Under the pieces are notes generated by a model. It did no database searches. It saw nothing but the letters and a program-made list of their open reading frames with translations, and was not told the DNA's origin. A DNA stretch of 18,369 nucleotides, taken from NCBI GenBank assembly GCA_966112795.1, contig CBHWED010000041.1, positions 1 through 18,369 on the forward strand, given 5' to 3'. Source of the stretch: Croceibacterium_A sp966112795. GTDB lineage: Bacteria; Pseudomonadota; Alphaproteobacteria; Sphingomonadales; Sphingomonadaceae. Positions 5,566 through 13,270 of the stretch are shown piece after piece (positions within the stretch are counted from its first letter, which is position 1; each line of letters starts with the position of its first letter). The translations under genes and the position numbers were made by a program.

Positions 5566-8280
5566 ATGTCCGTTTTCCGCAAATGGGGCCAAGCGGCCGT
5601 CGCGAGCATCGCGGCGGCCGCAGCGCTGTTTGCGGCGCCGGCCGCGGCGCAGGGCTACGTTCCCACCGAGGACGATGCCGTGCTGCTGCAGATCCAGGTG
5701 AAGAAGTATCGCCTGCTCGACGAAATCCGCGGCTACCAGACGCCCGGCGGCGTGTGCGTCGATCTCGCCGATGTGATCCAGTCGCTCGATCTGCCGATCC
5801 GGCTCGACAAAAAGTCGCGCCGCGCAACCGGCTGGGTGTTCGCGGAGGACCAGACGCTCACGATCGAGCGCGATTCGAATACGGTACAAATCGTGAACAC
5901 GCGTCGGCCGCTGCAGCCGGGCGAGATTTACGACAGCCCCGAGGGCTGGTGCATCGACACCGAAGCACTCAGCGGCTGGTTCGGCGTGTCGTTCATGCCC
6001 GACTTGCGCAACTCGATGCTCACCGTCGAGAGCGAGCGGCCGCTGCCGTTTATCGAGGCGATCGAGCGCAAAAGTCGCGCAGCGCGACTTCGTCCGGCCG
6101 AGGATAGCGATCTCAGCGCCTATCCGCGCGCCGCGCAGCCCTACGCGCTGTGGCGGACGCCGTCGGTGGATGTGGTCGCGCGCAGCGATTATCGCCACGA
6201 CGCGGACCGTGACCGGCTCGACACGCGCTACGAGATTTTCGCCAGCGGCGAAGTCGCGCTCGCCAGCTTCGACTTGCGGCTGGCGTCAGACAACAAGGGC
6301 GTCCCCGAGAGCCTGCGCCTGCGGGCGTTCCGGATGGACCCCGACGGCCGCATGCTCGGGCCACTCCGCGCCACCCAGATCGTCGGCGGCGATGTCGAGA
6401 TGCCCTCGGGCAACCTCGCCGGCGGCGCCGGGGTCGGGCGCGGCCTGTTCGTCAGCAACACCCCGCTCGACCGGCCGACCCGGTTCGGCAACACCACGCT
6501 GCGCGGCGCATTGCCGCTCGGCTGGGACGCCGAGCTCTACCGCAATGGCCAGCTGCTCGCCTACCAGAGCGAGGGCATCGACGGCCGCTACGAGTTCGAT
6601 GTCCCGCTGGTCTACGGCGCCAACGACCTCGAGGTCGTGCTCTACGGTCCGCAAGGGCAGGTCCGCCGCGAAGCGCAGTCGATCCAGGTCGGCCAGGGCG
6701 CGGTCGGCCCGGGCAAGCTCGAGTATTGGGCCGGCGTGGTCGAGCGCAACCGCGACCTCGTCGAGTTCGGACAGCCGCGCGCTGGGCTCCGCCAGGAACG
6801 CGGCTGGCAATATGCCGCTGGCGTGCAGTACGGGCTCGATCGCCGCACGGTGATCGGCGCGGTCGGACAATCGCTGTTCTACGCCGGCCGCCGGCGCGAC
6901 TATGCCGAGCTCAATCTCCAGCGCTCGCTCGGGCACATGCTGCTCAACCTGACCGCGTCGCAGGAATTCGGCCGCGGCCGCGCATATCTCGTTGATATTC
7001 TTGGAGATATCGGTCCAGTCGGGATCACCGCGCAAAGCTTCTTCGTCGACGGCGGCTACACCAGCACGCTGATCGAGCCGAACCAGAGCAACGCGCACCG
7101 GATCCAGTTCGATTCGGTCGTCAGGGCCGGGCGCACGCCGATTCCGCTGTCGGCCGGCTTCAGCCGCACCACGCAGCGCGACGGACGCAAGGTCAACGAG
7201 CTGTTCGCACGCGCTTCGCTGATGCTGCCGCGGGTTTCGCTGACCGGGTTCGTGCTGCACCGCGAGACCGAGGACGAGGATGACGAGGACGGCGATTTCG
7301 AGGACGGCACGCGGGTCGGCCTGCTGGCCAACACGCGCCTGCTCGGGATGACCGTGCGCGGCGAGGCAACCTATCGGCTGACCGGGCCGCCCGACGAGCG
7401 CGGCCTCGAAACCGCGAGCCTGACCGCGGAACGGGGCCTCAACGAGAATTCCGAGCTGCAGTTCAACATCGAGCACCAGGGCCGCAACGACGTGACCCGG
7501 TTCGAGGCCGGCTACGTGCACCACTTCCGCGCGTTCTCGCTGCGCGGCAGCGCGGGCGCCGACACCCGTGGCGGGATCGTCGGCAGCCTCGCGCTGAACT
7601 TCAGCTTCGGACCCGATCCGCTCGACGGCGGCTTCCGCATGTCCGACCGCAAGCTCGCCGAGCGCGGGCAGGCGGCGGTCTCGGTGTTCCTCGACGCGAA
7701 CGGCGACGGACGGCGCTCGCCGGGCGAGGAGGCGCTCGAAGGGGTCGGGGTGACCGCCGGCCAGTTCGGCGCGTCCGAGCCGACCGACGAGCGCGGGCAT
7801 ACTTTCGTGGAAGGCCTGCAGCCCTACGCCAAGGTGCTGGTCTCGATCGACGAATCGACGCTCGCCGACCCCTACCTGATGCCCCACGGCAAGGGCCTGG
7901 TGGTCACCCCGCGCCCCGGCGTCGCCGCGGTGCTCGAGCTCGCGGTCTCGCCGACCGGCGAAGTCGAGGGCGAGATCCTCTCGCCCGACGCCGAGCCGCT
8001 CGCCGGAGTCGAGCTCGAGCTGATCGGCCCCGACGGGCTCATCGCCGCGCGGACGATGACCGAGTTCGACGGGTTCTTCCTGTTCGAGCGCGTGCCGTAC
8101 GGCCGCTACCGGCTCAAGATGTCGTCGACCAGCGAGCAGGTGCTCGGGCCGGCGGGCGAGCTCGCCGGCGGGATCGAGGTCGGGCCGCAGCAGACCGTCG
8201 ACCGGGTCGGGACGATCCGCCTGCAGCAGCAGACCGTGGTCGCGCAGGCCCGCGGCCCCCCGATCGGCGGCTCCCCGTGA
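5566..8280 (+). CDS. Divergent outer-membrane usher-like protein with C-terminal carboxypeptidase-regulatory-like domains
   Basis: 904-residue exported protein, probably the outer-membrane pore that secretes and assembles the fibre. Residues 1-29 are a signal peptide ending APAAAQG. An N-terminal domain at about 30-160 (GGVCVDLADVIQSLDLPIRL, cysteines 64 and 129) resembles stalk-type domains rather than a classical usher N-domain. The region at about 310-365 carries usher-like plug features: TTLRGALPLGWDAELYRNGQ and YGANDLEVVLYGPQGQVR. Alternating beta-strand sequence to about 700 fits a barrel. At about 709-721 an EF-type loop DANGDGRRSPGEE starts an SdrD-like module, and at about 798-850 a carboxypeptidase-regulatory fold (GEILSPDAEPLAGVELELIG...). 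Classical ushers end in a plain C-terminal domain, so this tail is unusual. It follows the chaperone closely and shares its direction. Assignment as an usher is strong by context, moderate by sequence. Confidence 0.8.
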   Translation: MSVFRKWGQAAVASIAAAAALFAAPAAAQGYVPTEDDAVLLQIQVKKYRLLDEIRGYQTPGGVCVDLADVIQSLDLPIRLDKKSRRATGWVFAEDQTLTIERDSNTVQIVNTRRPLQPGEIYDSPEGWCIDTEALSGWFGVSFMPDLRNSMLTVESERPLPFIEAIERKSRAARLRPAEDSDLSAYPRAAQPYALWRTPSVDVVARSDYRHDADRDRLDTRYEIFASGEVALASFDLRLASDNKGVPESLRLRAFRMDPDGRMLGPLRATQIVGGDVEMPSGNLAGGAGVGRGLFVSNTPLDRPTRFGNTTLRGALPLGWDAELYRNGQLLAYQSEGIDGRYEFDVPLVYGANDLEVVLYGPQGQVRREAQSIQVGQGAVGPGKLEYWAGVVERNRDLVEFGQPRAGLRQERGWQYAAGVQYGLDRRTVIGAVGQSLFYAGRRRDYAELNLQRSLGHMLLNLTASQEFGRGRAYLVDILGDIGPVGITAQSFFVDGGYTSTLIEPNQSNAHRIQFDSVVRAGRTPIPLSAGFSRTTQRDGRKVNELFARASLMLPRVSLTGFVLHRETEDEDDEDGDFEDGTRVGLLANTRLLGMTVRGEATYRLTGPPDERGLETASLTAERGLNENSELQFNIEHQGRNDVTRFEAGYVHHFRAFSLRGSAGADTRGGIVGSLALNFSFGPDPLDGGFRMSDRKLAERGQAAVSVFLDANGDGRRSPGEEALEGVGVTAGQFGASEPTDERGHTFVEGLQPYAKVLVSIDESTLADPYLMPHGKGLVVTPRPGVAAVLELAVSPTGEVEGEILSPDAEPLAGVELELIGPDGLIAARTMTEFDGFFLFERVPYGRYRLKMSSTSEQVLGPAGELAGGIEVGPQQTVDRVGTIRLQQQTVVAQARGPPIGGSP

Positions 8281-8331
8281 GCGCTGATTGCTATCGGCTA
8301 TAGCAAACGGCGACGGCGTGCTCTGCAAGTC

Positions 8332-8835
8332 CTACTCGGCGGGGGTCTCCGCGAGCGGCGCTGCCGCCGGCGGGCGCACGACCGGAACGCGCACCCAGAT
8401 CGTCGGCGGCTGGCCGTCCGTCGTCGGCACGTAGGTCCGCTCGAAGTCGAGCAGCTGCGTCTCGCAGGCGTCGGGCTGGCCGATCGCCCCGCCGAGCGCG
8501 GCCCCGGCGCGCTGGAAGGTGGCCCGGCATTGCGCGAGCCAGCCTGCGCGTTGCTGCGGCGAAAAGGGCGAGGGCGGGGGCGGTTGCGCGACAGCTGGCG
8601 TGGCGGAACCGGCAGGCGCGGGCGTGTCTACGGGCGTCTCTGCAGGCTCCGCTGCGCGATCGGTCGGTGCGTCTGCGGGCGGCGGCGAGGGGATGTCTGC
8701 CGGGTTCTCCTCGGCGGGCGCCGGATCGTCCGCGGGCTCGACCGCCTCATCCTGGCCCTCCTGGGCGAACGCAGGGGAGGGCAGCGCGGGCAGCAGGGTC
8801 AGCGCGGCGAGCAGTGCTAGGGGACGGACGGTCAT
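8332..8835 (-). CDS. Small secreted Pro/Glu-rich protein of unknown function
   Basis: 167 residues. A signal peptide covers about 1-24 (MTVRPLALLAALTLLPALP..., cut near PAFAQ). Residues about 25-90 are a disordered, acidic, proline-rich linker (repeated EPA, PAP, PPP). The conserved-looking part is at about 93-138: a helix WLAQCRATFQRAGAALGGAIG followed by CETQLLDFERTY, with two cysteines that could form a disulphide. That pattern resembles the ends of the WLxECR...C-L-x-x-Y glycine-zipper envelope proteins of sphingomonads, here with the zipper much reduced (inference). The start is fixed by AGGAGG at 8843-8848, seven bases before the ATG. It is convergent with the usher gene, with 51 bp between the stops. 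No function can be assigned. Confidence 0.72.
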   Translation of the reverse strand: MTVRPLALLAALTLLPALPSPAFAQEGQDEAVEPADDPAPAEENPADIPSPPPADAPTDRAAEPAETPVDTPAPAGSATPAVAQPPPPSPFSPQQRAGWLAQCRATFQRAGAALGGAIGQPDACETQLLDFERTYVPTTDGQPPTIWVRVPVVRPPAAAPLAETPAE

Positions 8836-8935
8836 CTGCGGGCCTCCTGGCTGGAGCTGGCCTGAGGGGACGATCCTACCGTGCCCGGAGAAAATCCCAA
8901 GCCGCCCGCATGCCGGTGTCCCGGACAGGGTCGGG

Positions 8936-9418
8936 TCAGACCCGAAAGGCTATCAGCGCGGCAAGGGCTTCGAAGCCGGCCTGGTCGTCGGCATCGAACC
9001 GTGCCGGCAGCGGGCTGTCGAGATCGATCACCGCGAGCACCGCGCCGTCGCGCACGATCGGAACGACGAGCTCGGAGCGGCTCGCCGCGTCGCAGGCGAT
9101 GTGGCCGGGGAAAGCGTGGACGTCGGCCACCAGCTGCGTCTCGCCCGAGGCGGCGGCGGTGCCGCACACGCCGCGGCCGAGCGGGATGCGGATGCACGCC
9201 GGTTTGCCGCAGAACGGCCCGAGCACGAGCTCGCCTTGCACCATGCGGTAGAACCCGGCCCAGTTGAGATCGGGCACGAGCTGCCAGACGAGCGCGGCGA
9301 GGTTGGCCATGTTGGCGATCCCGTCGGGTTCGCCGGCGGTCAGCGCGTCGGCAGCGGCGGCGAGCTCGCGGTACAGCGCGGGCTTGGGCAGGGTGGAGTC
9401 GGCGGCGAAGTCGTACAT
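8936..9418 (-). CDS. msrC: Free methionine-(R)-sulfoxide reductase, GAF domain (fRMsr / MsrC)
   Basis: 160-residue GAF-domain enzyme that reduces free methionine-(R)-sulfoxide with electrons from thioredoxin (family knowledge). The catalytic cysteines are all visible at 75 (GKPACIRIPLG), 85 (GRGVCGTA) and 109 (GHIACDAASRSE); their spacing of 10 and 24 is the same as in E. coli and yeast fRMsr. Also typical are LNWAGFY and the PIV-x-D-G-x-VLAVIDLDS core. Cysteine 70, in GPFCGK, replaces the Gln found in the E. coli enzyme and could be an extra redox-active thiol. Length is normal for the family. The gene is divergent from the dehydrogenase gene at 9482, the two starts being 63 bp apart, so they may share a control region. 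Confidence 0.95.
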   Translation of the reverse strand: MYDFAADSTLPKPALYRELAAAADALTAGEPDGIANMANLAALVWQLVPDLNWAGFYRMVQGELVLGPFCGKPACIRIPLGRGVCGTAAASGETQLVADVHAFPGHIACDAASRSELVVPIVRDGAVLAVIDLDSPLPARFDADDQAGFEALAALIAFRV

Positions 9419-9481
9419 CGCGAAAGCCCTAGCCGCGAAGGCCGTTGCCGCAAAGCCGGGCTTGGCTTATCTCCTCGCACC

Positions 9482-10921
9482 ATGCGGATCCTGAAGAAGA
9501 TCGCCATCGGCCTGCTCGTGCTCGCCGTCGTGCTCGCCGTCTTTGCCTGGTGGGTCGTGCGAGGCAGCCCTGCCGAGTACAGCCTCGACCAGGTGACCGG
9601 CACCGATCCGACGCTCGCGGCGCCCAGTCCCGAGACGATCCCGACGGTCAACGTCGCGCGGCCGATCGGCTGGGCCGCAGGCCAGGCGCCCGCGGCGGTC
9701 GAAGGCCTGCAGGTCAACCGCTTCGCCGAAGGGCTCGACCACCCGCGCGTGATCTACGCGATGCCCAACGGCGACATCCTCGTCGCCGAGAGCAACGCGC
9801 CCGCGCGCGTGGTCACCGGCGGCAACCCGGTGACCAACTGGATCGCGGGCATCCTGTTCAGCCGCGCCGGGGCCTCGGTGCCCTCGCCGAACCGGCTGGT
9901 GCTGCTGCGCGATGCCAACGGCGACGGGATCGCCGAGGAGCGCCACGTGCTGCGCAGCGATCTCGATTCGCCCTCGGGCATCGCCTGGCGCGACGGCAAG
10001 CTGTTCGTCGCCAACCACGACGCGGTGCTGCGCTTCGACTACGCCGAAGGCGCGACCACGCTCGCGGGCGCGCCGACCAAGCTGATGGACCTGCCCGCCG
10101 CGGGCAACCACTGGATGCGCAACCTCCTGCTCAGCGAGGACGGCAGCAAGCTCTACGTCGCGGTCGGCTCGGCCTCGAACATCGCCGAAGGCGGCATGGA
10201 CATCGAGAAGGGCCGCGCGGCGATCCACGAGATCGACCTCGCGAACGGCCGCTCGCGCCAGTTCGCCGCCGGGCTGCGCAATCCCAACGGCCTCGCCTGG
10301 AACCCGTGGAGCGGCGAGCTGTGGACCACGGTCAACGAGCGCGACCAGCTCGGCTCGGACCTCGTGCCTGACTACCTGACCAATGTCCCGGTCGGCGCCC
10401 ACTACGGCTGGCCGTGGGTCTACTGGAACGAGGAGATCGACGAGCGCGTGGAGGCGCCGATGCCCGAGTTCTTCACCCAGTACACGCGCACCCCCGAGTT
10501 CGCGCTCGGGCCGCACGTCGCCGCGCTCGGGCTGGTGTTCACCCGCGAGGGCTCGCGCATGGGCGACGCGTTCGGGCAGGGCGCCTTCGTCGCCCGCCAC
10601 GGCTCGTGGAACCGCCAGCCGCCGGCCGGCTACGACGTGATCTTCGTGCGCTTCGACGAGCGCGGCAATCCGCTCGGCAAGCCGGTGCCGGTGCTCAAGA
10701 GCTTCCTCGCCGGCCCGGGCGAGACTTACGGCCGGCCGACCTGGCTGGCGTGGGACAAGACCGGCGCGCTGCTCGTCAGCGACGATACCGGCAACATCAT
10801 CTGGCGCGTGATCGCCCCCGGCGCCGCGCCGGCCGCGGCGCCGCAGCGCATCGCCAGCGAGCACATGCCGCCGCAGACCGAGCTGCGCGGCGACCCGCGG
10901 CGGGCGTTCGAGGGGAACTAG
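9482..10921 (+). CDS. Membrane-anchored PQQ-type sorbosone/glucose dehydrogenase-like beta-propeller
   Basis: 479 residues. Residues 5-27 form one hydrophobic helix after a KK pair, without an obvious cleavage site, so the propeller is probably anchored and faces the periplasm. The propeller belongs to the soluble glucose/L-sorbosone dehydrogenase family, which uses PQQ: it shows LDHPRVIYAMPNGDILVAES, GNHWMRNLLLSEDG, GLRNPNGLAWNPWSGELW at about 264, HYGWPWVYW near 307 and RHGSWNR near 372. The oxidised substrate cannot be read from sequence. The frame is open far upstream but the protein-like sequence begins at this ATG, which lacks a clear ribosome binding site. PQQ synthesis genes are not in the window. 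The stop TAG overlaps the stop of the convergent ATPase gene. Confidence 0.9.
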   Translation: MRILKKIAIGLLVLAVVLAVFAWWVVRGSPAEYSLDQVTGTDPTLAAPSPETIPTVNVARPIGWAAGQAPAAVEGLQVNRFAEGLDHPRVIYAMPNGDILVAESNAPARVVTGGNPVTNWIAGILFSRAGASVPSPNRLVLLRDANGDGIAEERHVLRSDLDSPSGIAWRDGKLFVANHDAVLRFDYAEGATTLAGAPTKLMDLPAAGNHWMRNLLLSEDGSKLYVAVGSASNIAEGGMDIEKGRAAIHEIDLANGRSRQFAAGLRNPNGLAWNPWSGELWTTVNERDQLGSDLVPDYLTNVPVGAHYGWPWVYWNEEIDERVEAPMPEFFTQYTRTPEFALGPHVAALGLVFTREGSRMGDAFGQGAFVARHGSWNRQPPAGYDVIFVRFDERGNPLGKPVPVLKSFLAGPGETYGRPTWLAWDKTGALLVSDDTGNIIWRVIAPGAAPAAAPQRIASEHMPPQTELRGDPRRAFEGN

Positions 10922-11751
10922 CGCGCGAGCGGCTTGCCCGCGCGCCCGGCGAGCTCGGTGATGAAGTGCCAGGCGACCCGCCCCGAGCGGGCGCCGCGGC
11001 GCTTGGCCCATTCGAGTGCCGCCGCCTCCTCCCAGGCGAGGCCGAGCGCCTCCGCATAGCCGCGCACGATCGCGAGGTATTCGTCCTGCGAGCAGGCGTG
11101 GAAGCCGAGCGAGAGCCCGAAGCGGTCGGCCAGCGCGAGCTGGTCGTCGACCGCATCGCGCGGGTTGAGCGGGTCGTCCTGCTCGGTCGTGTGGCGGGCG
11201 ACGATCGCGCGCCGGTTCGAGGTCACCGCAAGGCGCACGTTGCCCGGACGCGCCTCGACTCCGCCGTCGAGCCACGAGCGCAAGTGCCGCGGCCCGGCCG
11301 CATCGCCGGCGGCGAAGCCCAGGTCGTCGACGAACACCAGGAAGCGCCGGTCGACCCCGGCCAGCGCGGCGAACAGCGCGGTCAGCGTGTCGACCGCGTC
11401 GGTCGCCACCTGGACCAGCGCGATCCGTCCGGGCTCGTGCTCTTGCGCCGCGAGCACGGCCGAGCGCACGAGCGCCGACTTGCCCATGCCGCGCGCGCCC
11501 CACAGCAGCATGTCGTGCGCGGCGTGGCCGGCCGCGAGCCGGGCGACGTTCTCGGCGACCTCGTGCTTCTGCCGCTCGATGCCCTGCAACAGGGCGAGCC
11601 CCGGCGCATCGATCGCCGCAACCGGGCGTCCTGCCCGGCCGGCCCACACGTAAGCCGGCGAGGTGAGCCAGTCGGTCGCGGCCTCGGCCTGGGGAGCTAG
11701 CCGCTCGAGCGCGGTGGCGATGCGAAGGAGGAGATCGTCTGAAGCGGTCAT
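10918..11751 (-). CDS. DUF815 family AAA+ ATPase
   Basis: 277-residue predicted ATPase of the DUF815 (COG2607) family; its cellular role is not established. Seen: an N-terminal helical part, then WGARGMGKSALV with Walker A Lys91, Walker B FLVFVDDLGF at 137-146 with the double Asp, a sensor-1 type VTSNRR at 176-181, the DRFGLSLGF segment at 209-217 that may hold the arginine finger, and GARSGRVAWHF near 253-263 as sensor 2. The frame continues 76 codons upstream of 11751, but that part has no family resemblance and would run into the divergent arylsulfotransferase gene, so MTASDDLLLRI is preferred. No strong ribosome binding site. The gene is convergent with the dehydrogenase, sharing CTAG at 10918-10921. 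Confidence 0.9.
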   Translation of the reverse strand: MTASDDLLLRIATALERLAPQAEAATDWLTSPAYVWAGRAGRPVAAIDAPGLALLQGIERQKHEVAENVARLAAGHAAHDMLLWGARGMGKSALVRSAVLAAQEHEPGRIALVQVATDAVDTLTALFAALAGVDRRFLVFVDDLGFAAGDAAGPRHLRSWLDGGVEARPGNVRLAVTSNRRAIVARHTTEQDDPLNPRDAVDDQLALADRFGLSLGFHACSQDEYLAIVRGYAEALGLAWEEAAALEWAKRRGARSGRVAWHFITELAGRAGKPLAR

Positions 11752-11872
11752 CGGCACCCGTTCGGCCTGCGCGCTCCGTCCCGTCAAGCGCGATTTGGCG
11801 CAAACTTTCCTAAACTTTGCCGTTCGCCTACGATGGCCCGCGGAGCACGCCCACCCGGTCTGGGGAGGCAGC
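11752..11872. promoter_or_regulatory. Divergent control region between the ATPase and arylsulfotransferase genes
   Basis: 121 bp from which both neighbours are transcribed outward. It contains a direct repeat AAACTTT at 11802-11808 and 11812-11818, ten bases apart (one helical turn), in the only AT-rich patch. GGGGAGG at about 11862-11868 serves the + strand gene. No clear -35/-10 pair was found. Confidence 0.35.
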
Positions 11873-13234
11873 ATGAGGGTCAGGTTCACGCGACGCCACT
11901 TCGTCGGCGCCACGCTGGTGGCATCGGCGCTGCCGGCGATGGTGCGCGCCGCGCCGACGGTCTTCCCGACCGGCACCACGATCTACGATCCGGCCAGGGC
12001 CTCGAGCGGGTTCACCGTGCTCTCGACGCTCGACACGCCCGCGGTGCTCGTCATCGACATGAACGGGCGCACCGTGAAGCGATGGGACGGGTTCAACGTC
12101 TCGGCCGGCGGCCCGGCGCGGATCCTCCCCGGCGGCGTGCTGGTTGCACCGACGGGAGCCTTTCCCGGCCACCAGGAAGCGACCGCGCTCGTTGCCGTGG
12201 GATTCGACGGTCGCGAGCTGTGGCGCTTCGCCCGCGCCGAGGAGATCATGCTCGACGGCCAGCGCCAATCGAGCGCGCGGCAGCACCACGACTGGCATCT
12301 GGCCGGCTTTCCGGCGGGCTACCACTCGCCGTCATTCACTCCCGTCGCGAGTGACGCCAGAAGATTGCTGCTCACGCACACGAGCCACGCCGACCCTGCC
12401 GTGGCGAACGTGCTGCTCGAGGACGACCGGCTGATAGAGGTCGACGCGGCCGGCAAGGTCGCCTGGGAATGGCGCGCGGCCGATCACATCGGCGAGTTCG
12501 GCTTCGACGCGCCCGCGCGCGCGGCGATCGCCCGGCTCGGCACGCGCGACGGCTACGACTGGCTGCATGTCAATTCGGCGCGCTTCCTCGGGCCCAACCC
12601 GTGGCACGAGGCCGGCGACGCGCGGTTCCATCCCGACAACGTGATGATCTCGAGCCGCTCGGCGAGCGTGGTCGCGATCGTCGCCCGCGACGGCAGCGTC
12701 GTCTGGCGTCTCGGCCCCGATTCGAGCGCCAGCCCGTTCGGCCAGGTGATCGGCCAGCACGACGCGCACCTGGTCCCGCCCGGGCTGCCCGGCGCAGGCA
12801 ACCTGCTGCTGTTCGACAACGGCGGCGCGAGCGGCATGGGCGATCCGAGCGCGATCTCGCCGCAGGGCAACGCGATCTACCAGCGCGCCGGTTCGCGCGT
12901 GCTCGAGATCGATCCGGTCAGCCTCGCGCTGGTCTGGTCGTACGGCGCGCCCAACTTCTTCAGCACCAACATCAGCGGCGCGCAGCGGCTGCCCAATGGC
13001 AACACGCTGATCACCGAAGGCGCGCCGGGGCGGGTGTTCGAGGTCACCGCCGACAAGACGATCGTCTGGGAGTTCATGAATCCGCCGGGCGAGGGCGGGC
13101 GTCGCAGCAACGCGGTCTATCGCGCCTATCGTGTGCCCTACGGCTGGATCCCGCAGCTGCCGACGCCACGCGAGGTTGCCATCACGCCGCCTGCGCCGGG
13201 CAGCTTCCACGTCCCCGGCACACCCGAAGGATAG
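11873..13234 (+). CDS. Arylsulfotransferase (ASST)-family protein with Tat-type signal
   Basis: 453 residues. The N-terminus MRVRFTRRHFVGATLVASALP has a twin-arginine pattern (TRRHFVG) followed by a hydrophobic stretch and ...VRAAP, so export folded to the periplasm is likely. The body is a repeated-blade propeller of the ASST/Arylsulfotran_2 type: ARQHHDWHLAGF, HPDNVMISSRSASVVAIV, a GQHDAHLVPPG...LLLFDNGG block, and RLPNGNTLITEG...IVWEF. These His-rich blades fit the family, whose members move sulfate between phenolic compounds with a histidine intermediate; I cannot confirm the catalytic His by position, so activity is inferred. The start follows GGGGAGG with good spacing and begins the signal peptide, although the frame is open upstream. 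The next gene starts 36 bp after the stop. Confidence 0.85.
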   Translation: MRVRFTRRHFVGATLVASALPAMVRAAPTVFPTGTTIYDPARASSGFTVLSTLDTPAVLVIDMNGRTVKRWDGFNVSAGGPARILPGGVLVAPTGAFPGHQEATALVAVGFDGRELWRFARAEEIMLDGQRQSSARQHHDWHLAGFPAGYHSPSFTPVASDARRLLLTHTSHADPAVANVLLEDDRLIEVDAAGKVAWEWRAADHIGEFGFDAPARAAIARLGTRDGYDWLHVNSARFLGPNPWHEAGDARFHPDNVMISSRSASVVAIVARDGSVVWRLGPDSSASPFGQVIGQHDAHLVPPGLPGAGNLLLFDNGGASGMGDPSAISPQGNAIYQRAGSRVLEIDPVSLALVWSYGAPNFFSTNISGAQRLPNGNTLITEGAPGRVFEVTADKTIVWEFMNPPGEGGRRSNAVYRAYRVPYGWIPQLPTPREVAITPPAPGSFHVPGTPEG

Positions 13235-13270
13235 CTTGGCTTGGCCGGGCGAGCGCTGTAGCGCCGCCGG

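Noticed and set aside
8288..8306. Hairpin TTGCTAT-CGGCT-ATAGCAA between the convergent usher and secreted-protein genes
   Set aside because: Seven base pairs but no T-run on either strand, so not supported as an intrinsic terminator; it may still slow both transcripts.
6286..8328. 680-residue open frame on the minus strand opposite the usher
   Set aside because: It is the antisense of a gene with signal peptide and family motifs. Its composition is rich in Arg, Ala and His without domain patterns, as expected from high third-position GC.
8519..9481. Upstream extension of the dehydrogenase frame by 321 codons
   Set aside because: The extension runs antisense to the secreted-protein and fRMsr genes. 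The dehydrogenase's own membrane helix starts at 9482.
9467..11803. 778-residue minus-strand frame over the dehydrogenase and ATPase genes
   Set aside because: Low-complexity Arg/Ala-rich shadow frame; the dehydrogenase on the + strand and the ATPase in another minus frame carry recognisable motifs.
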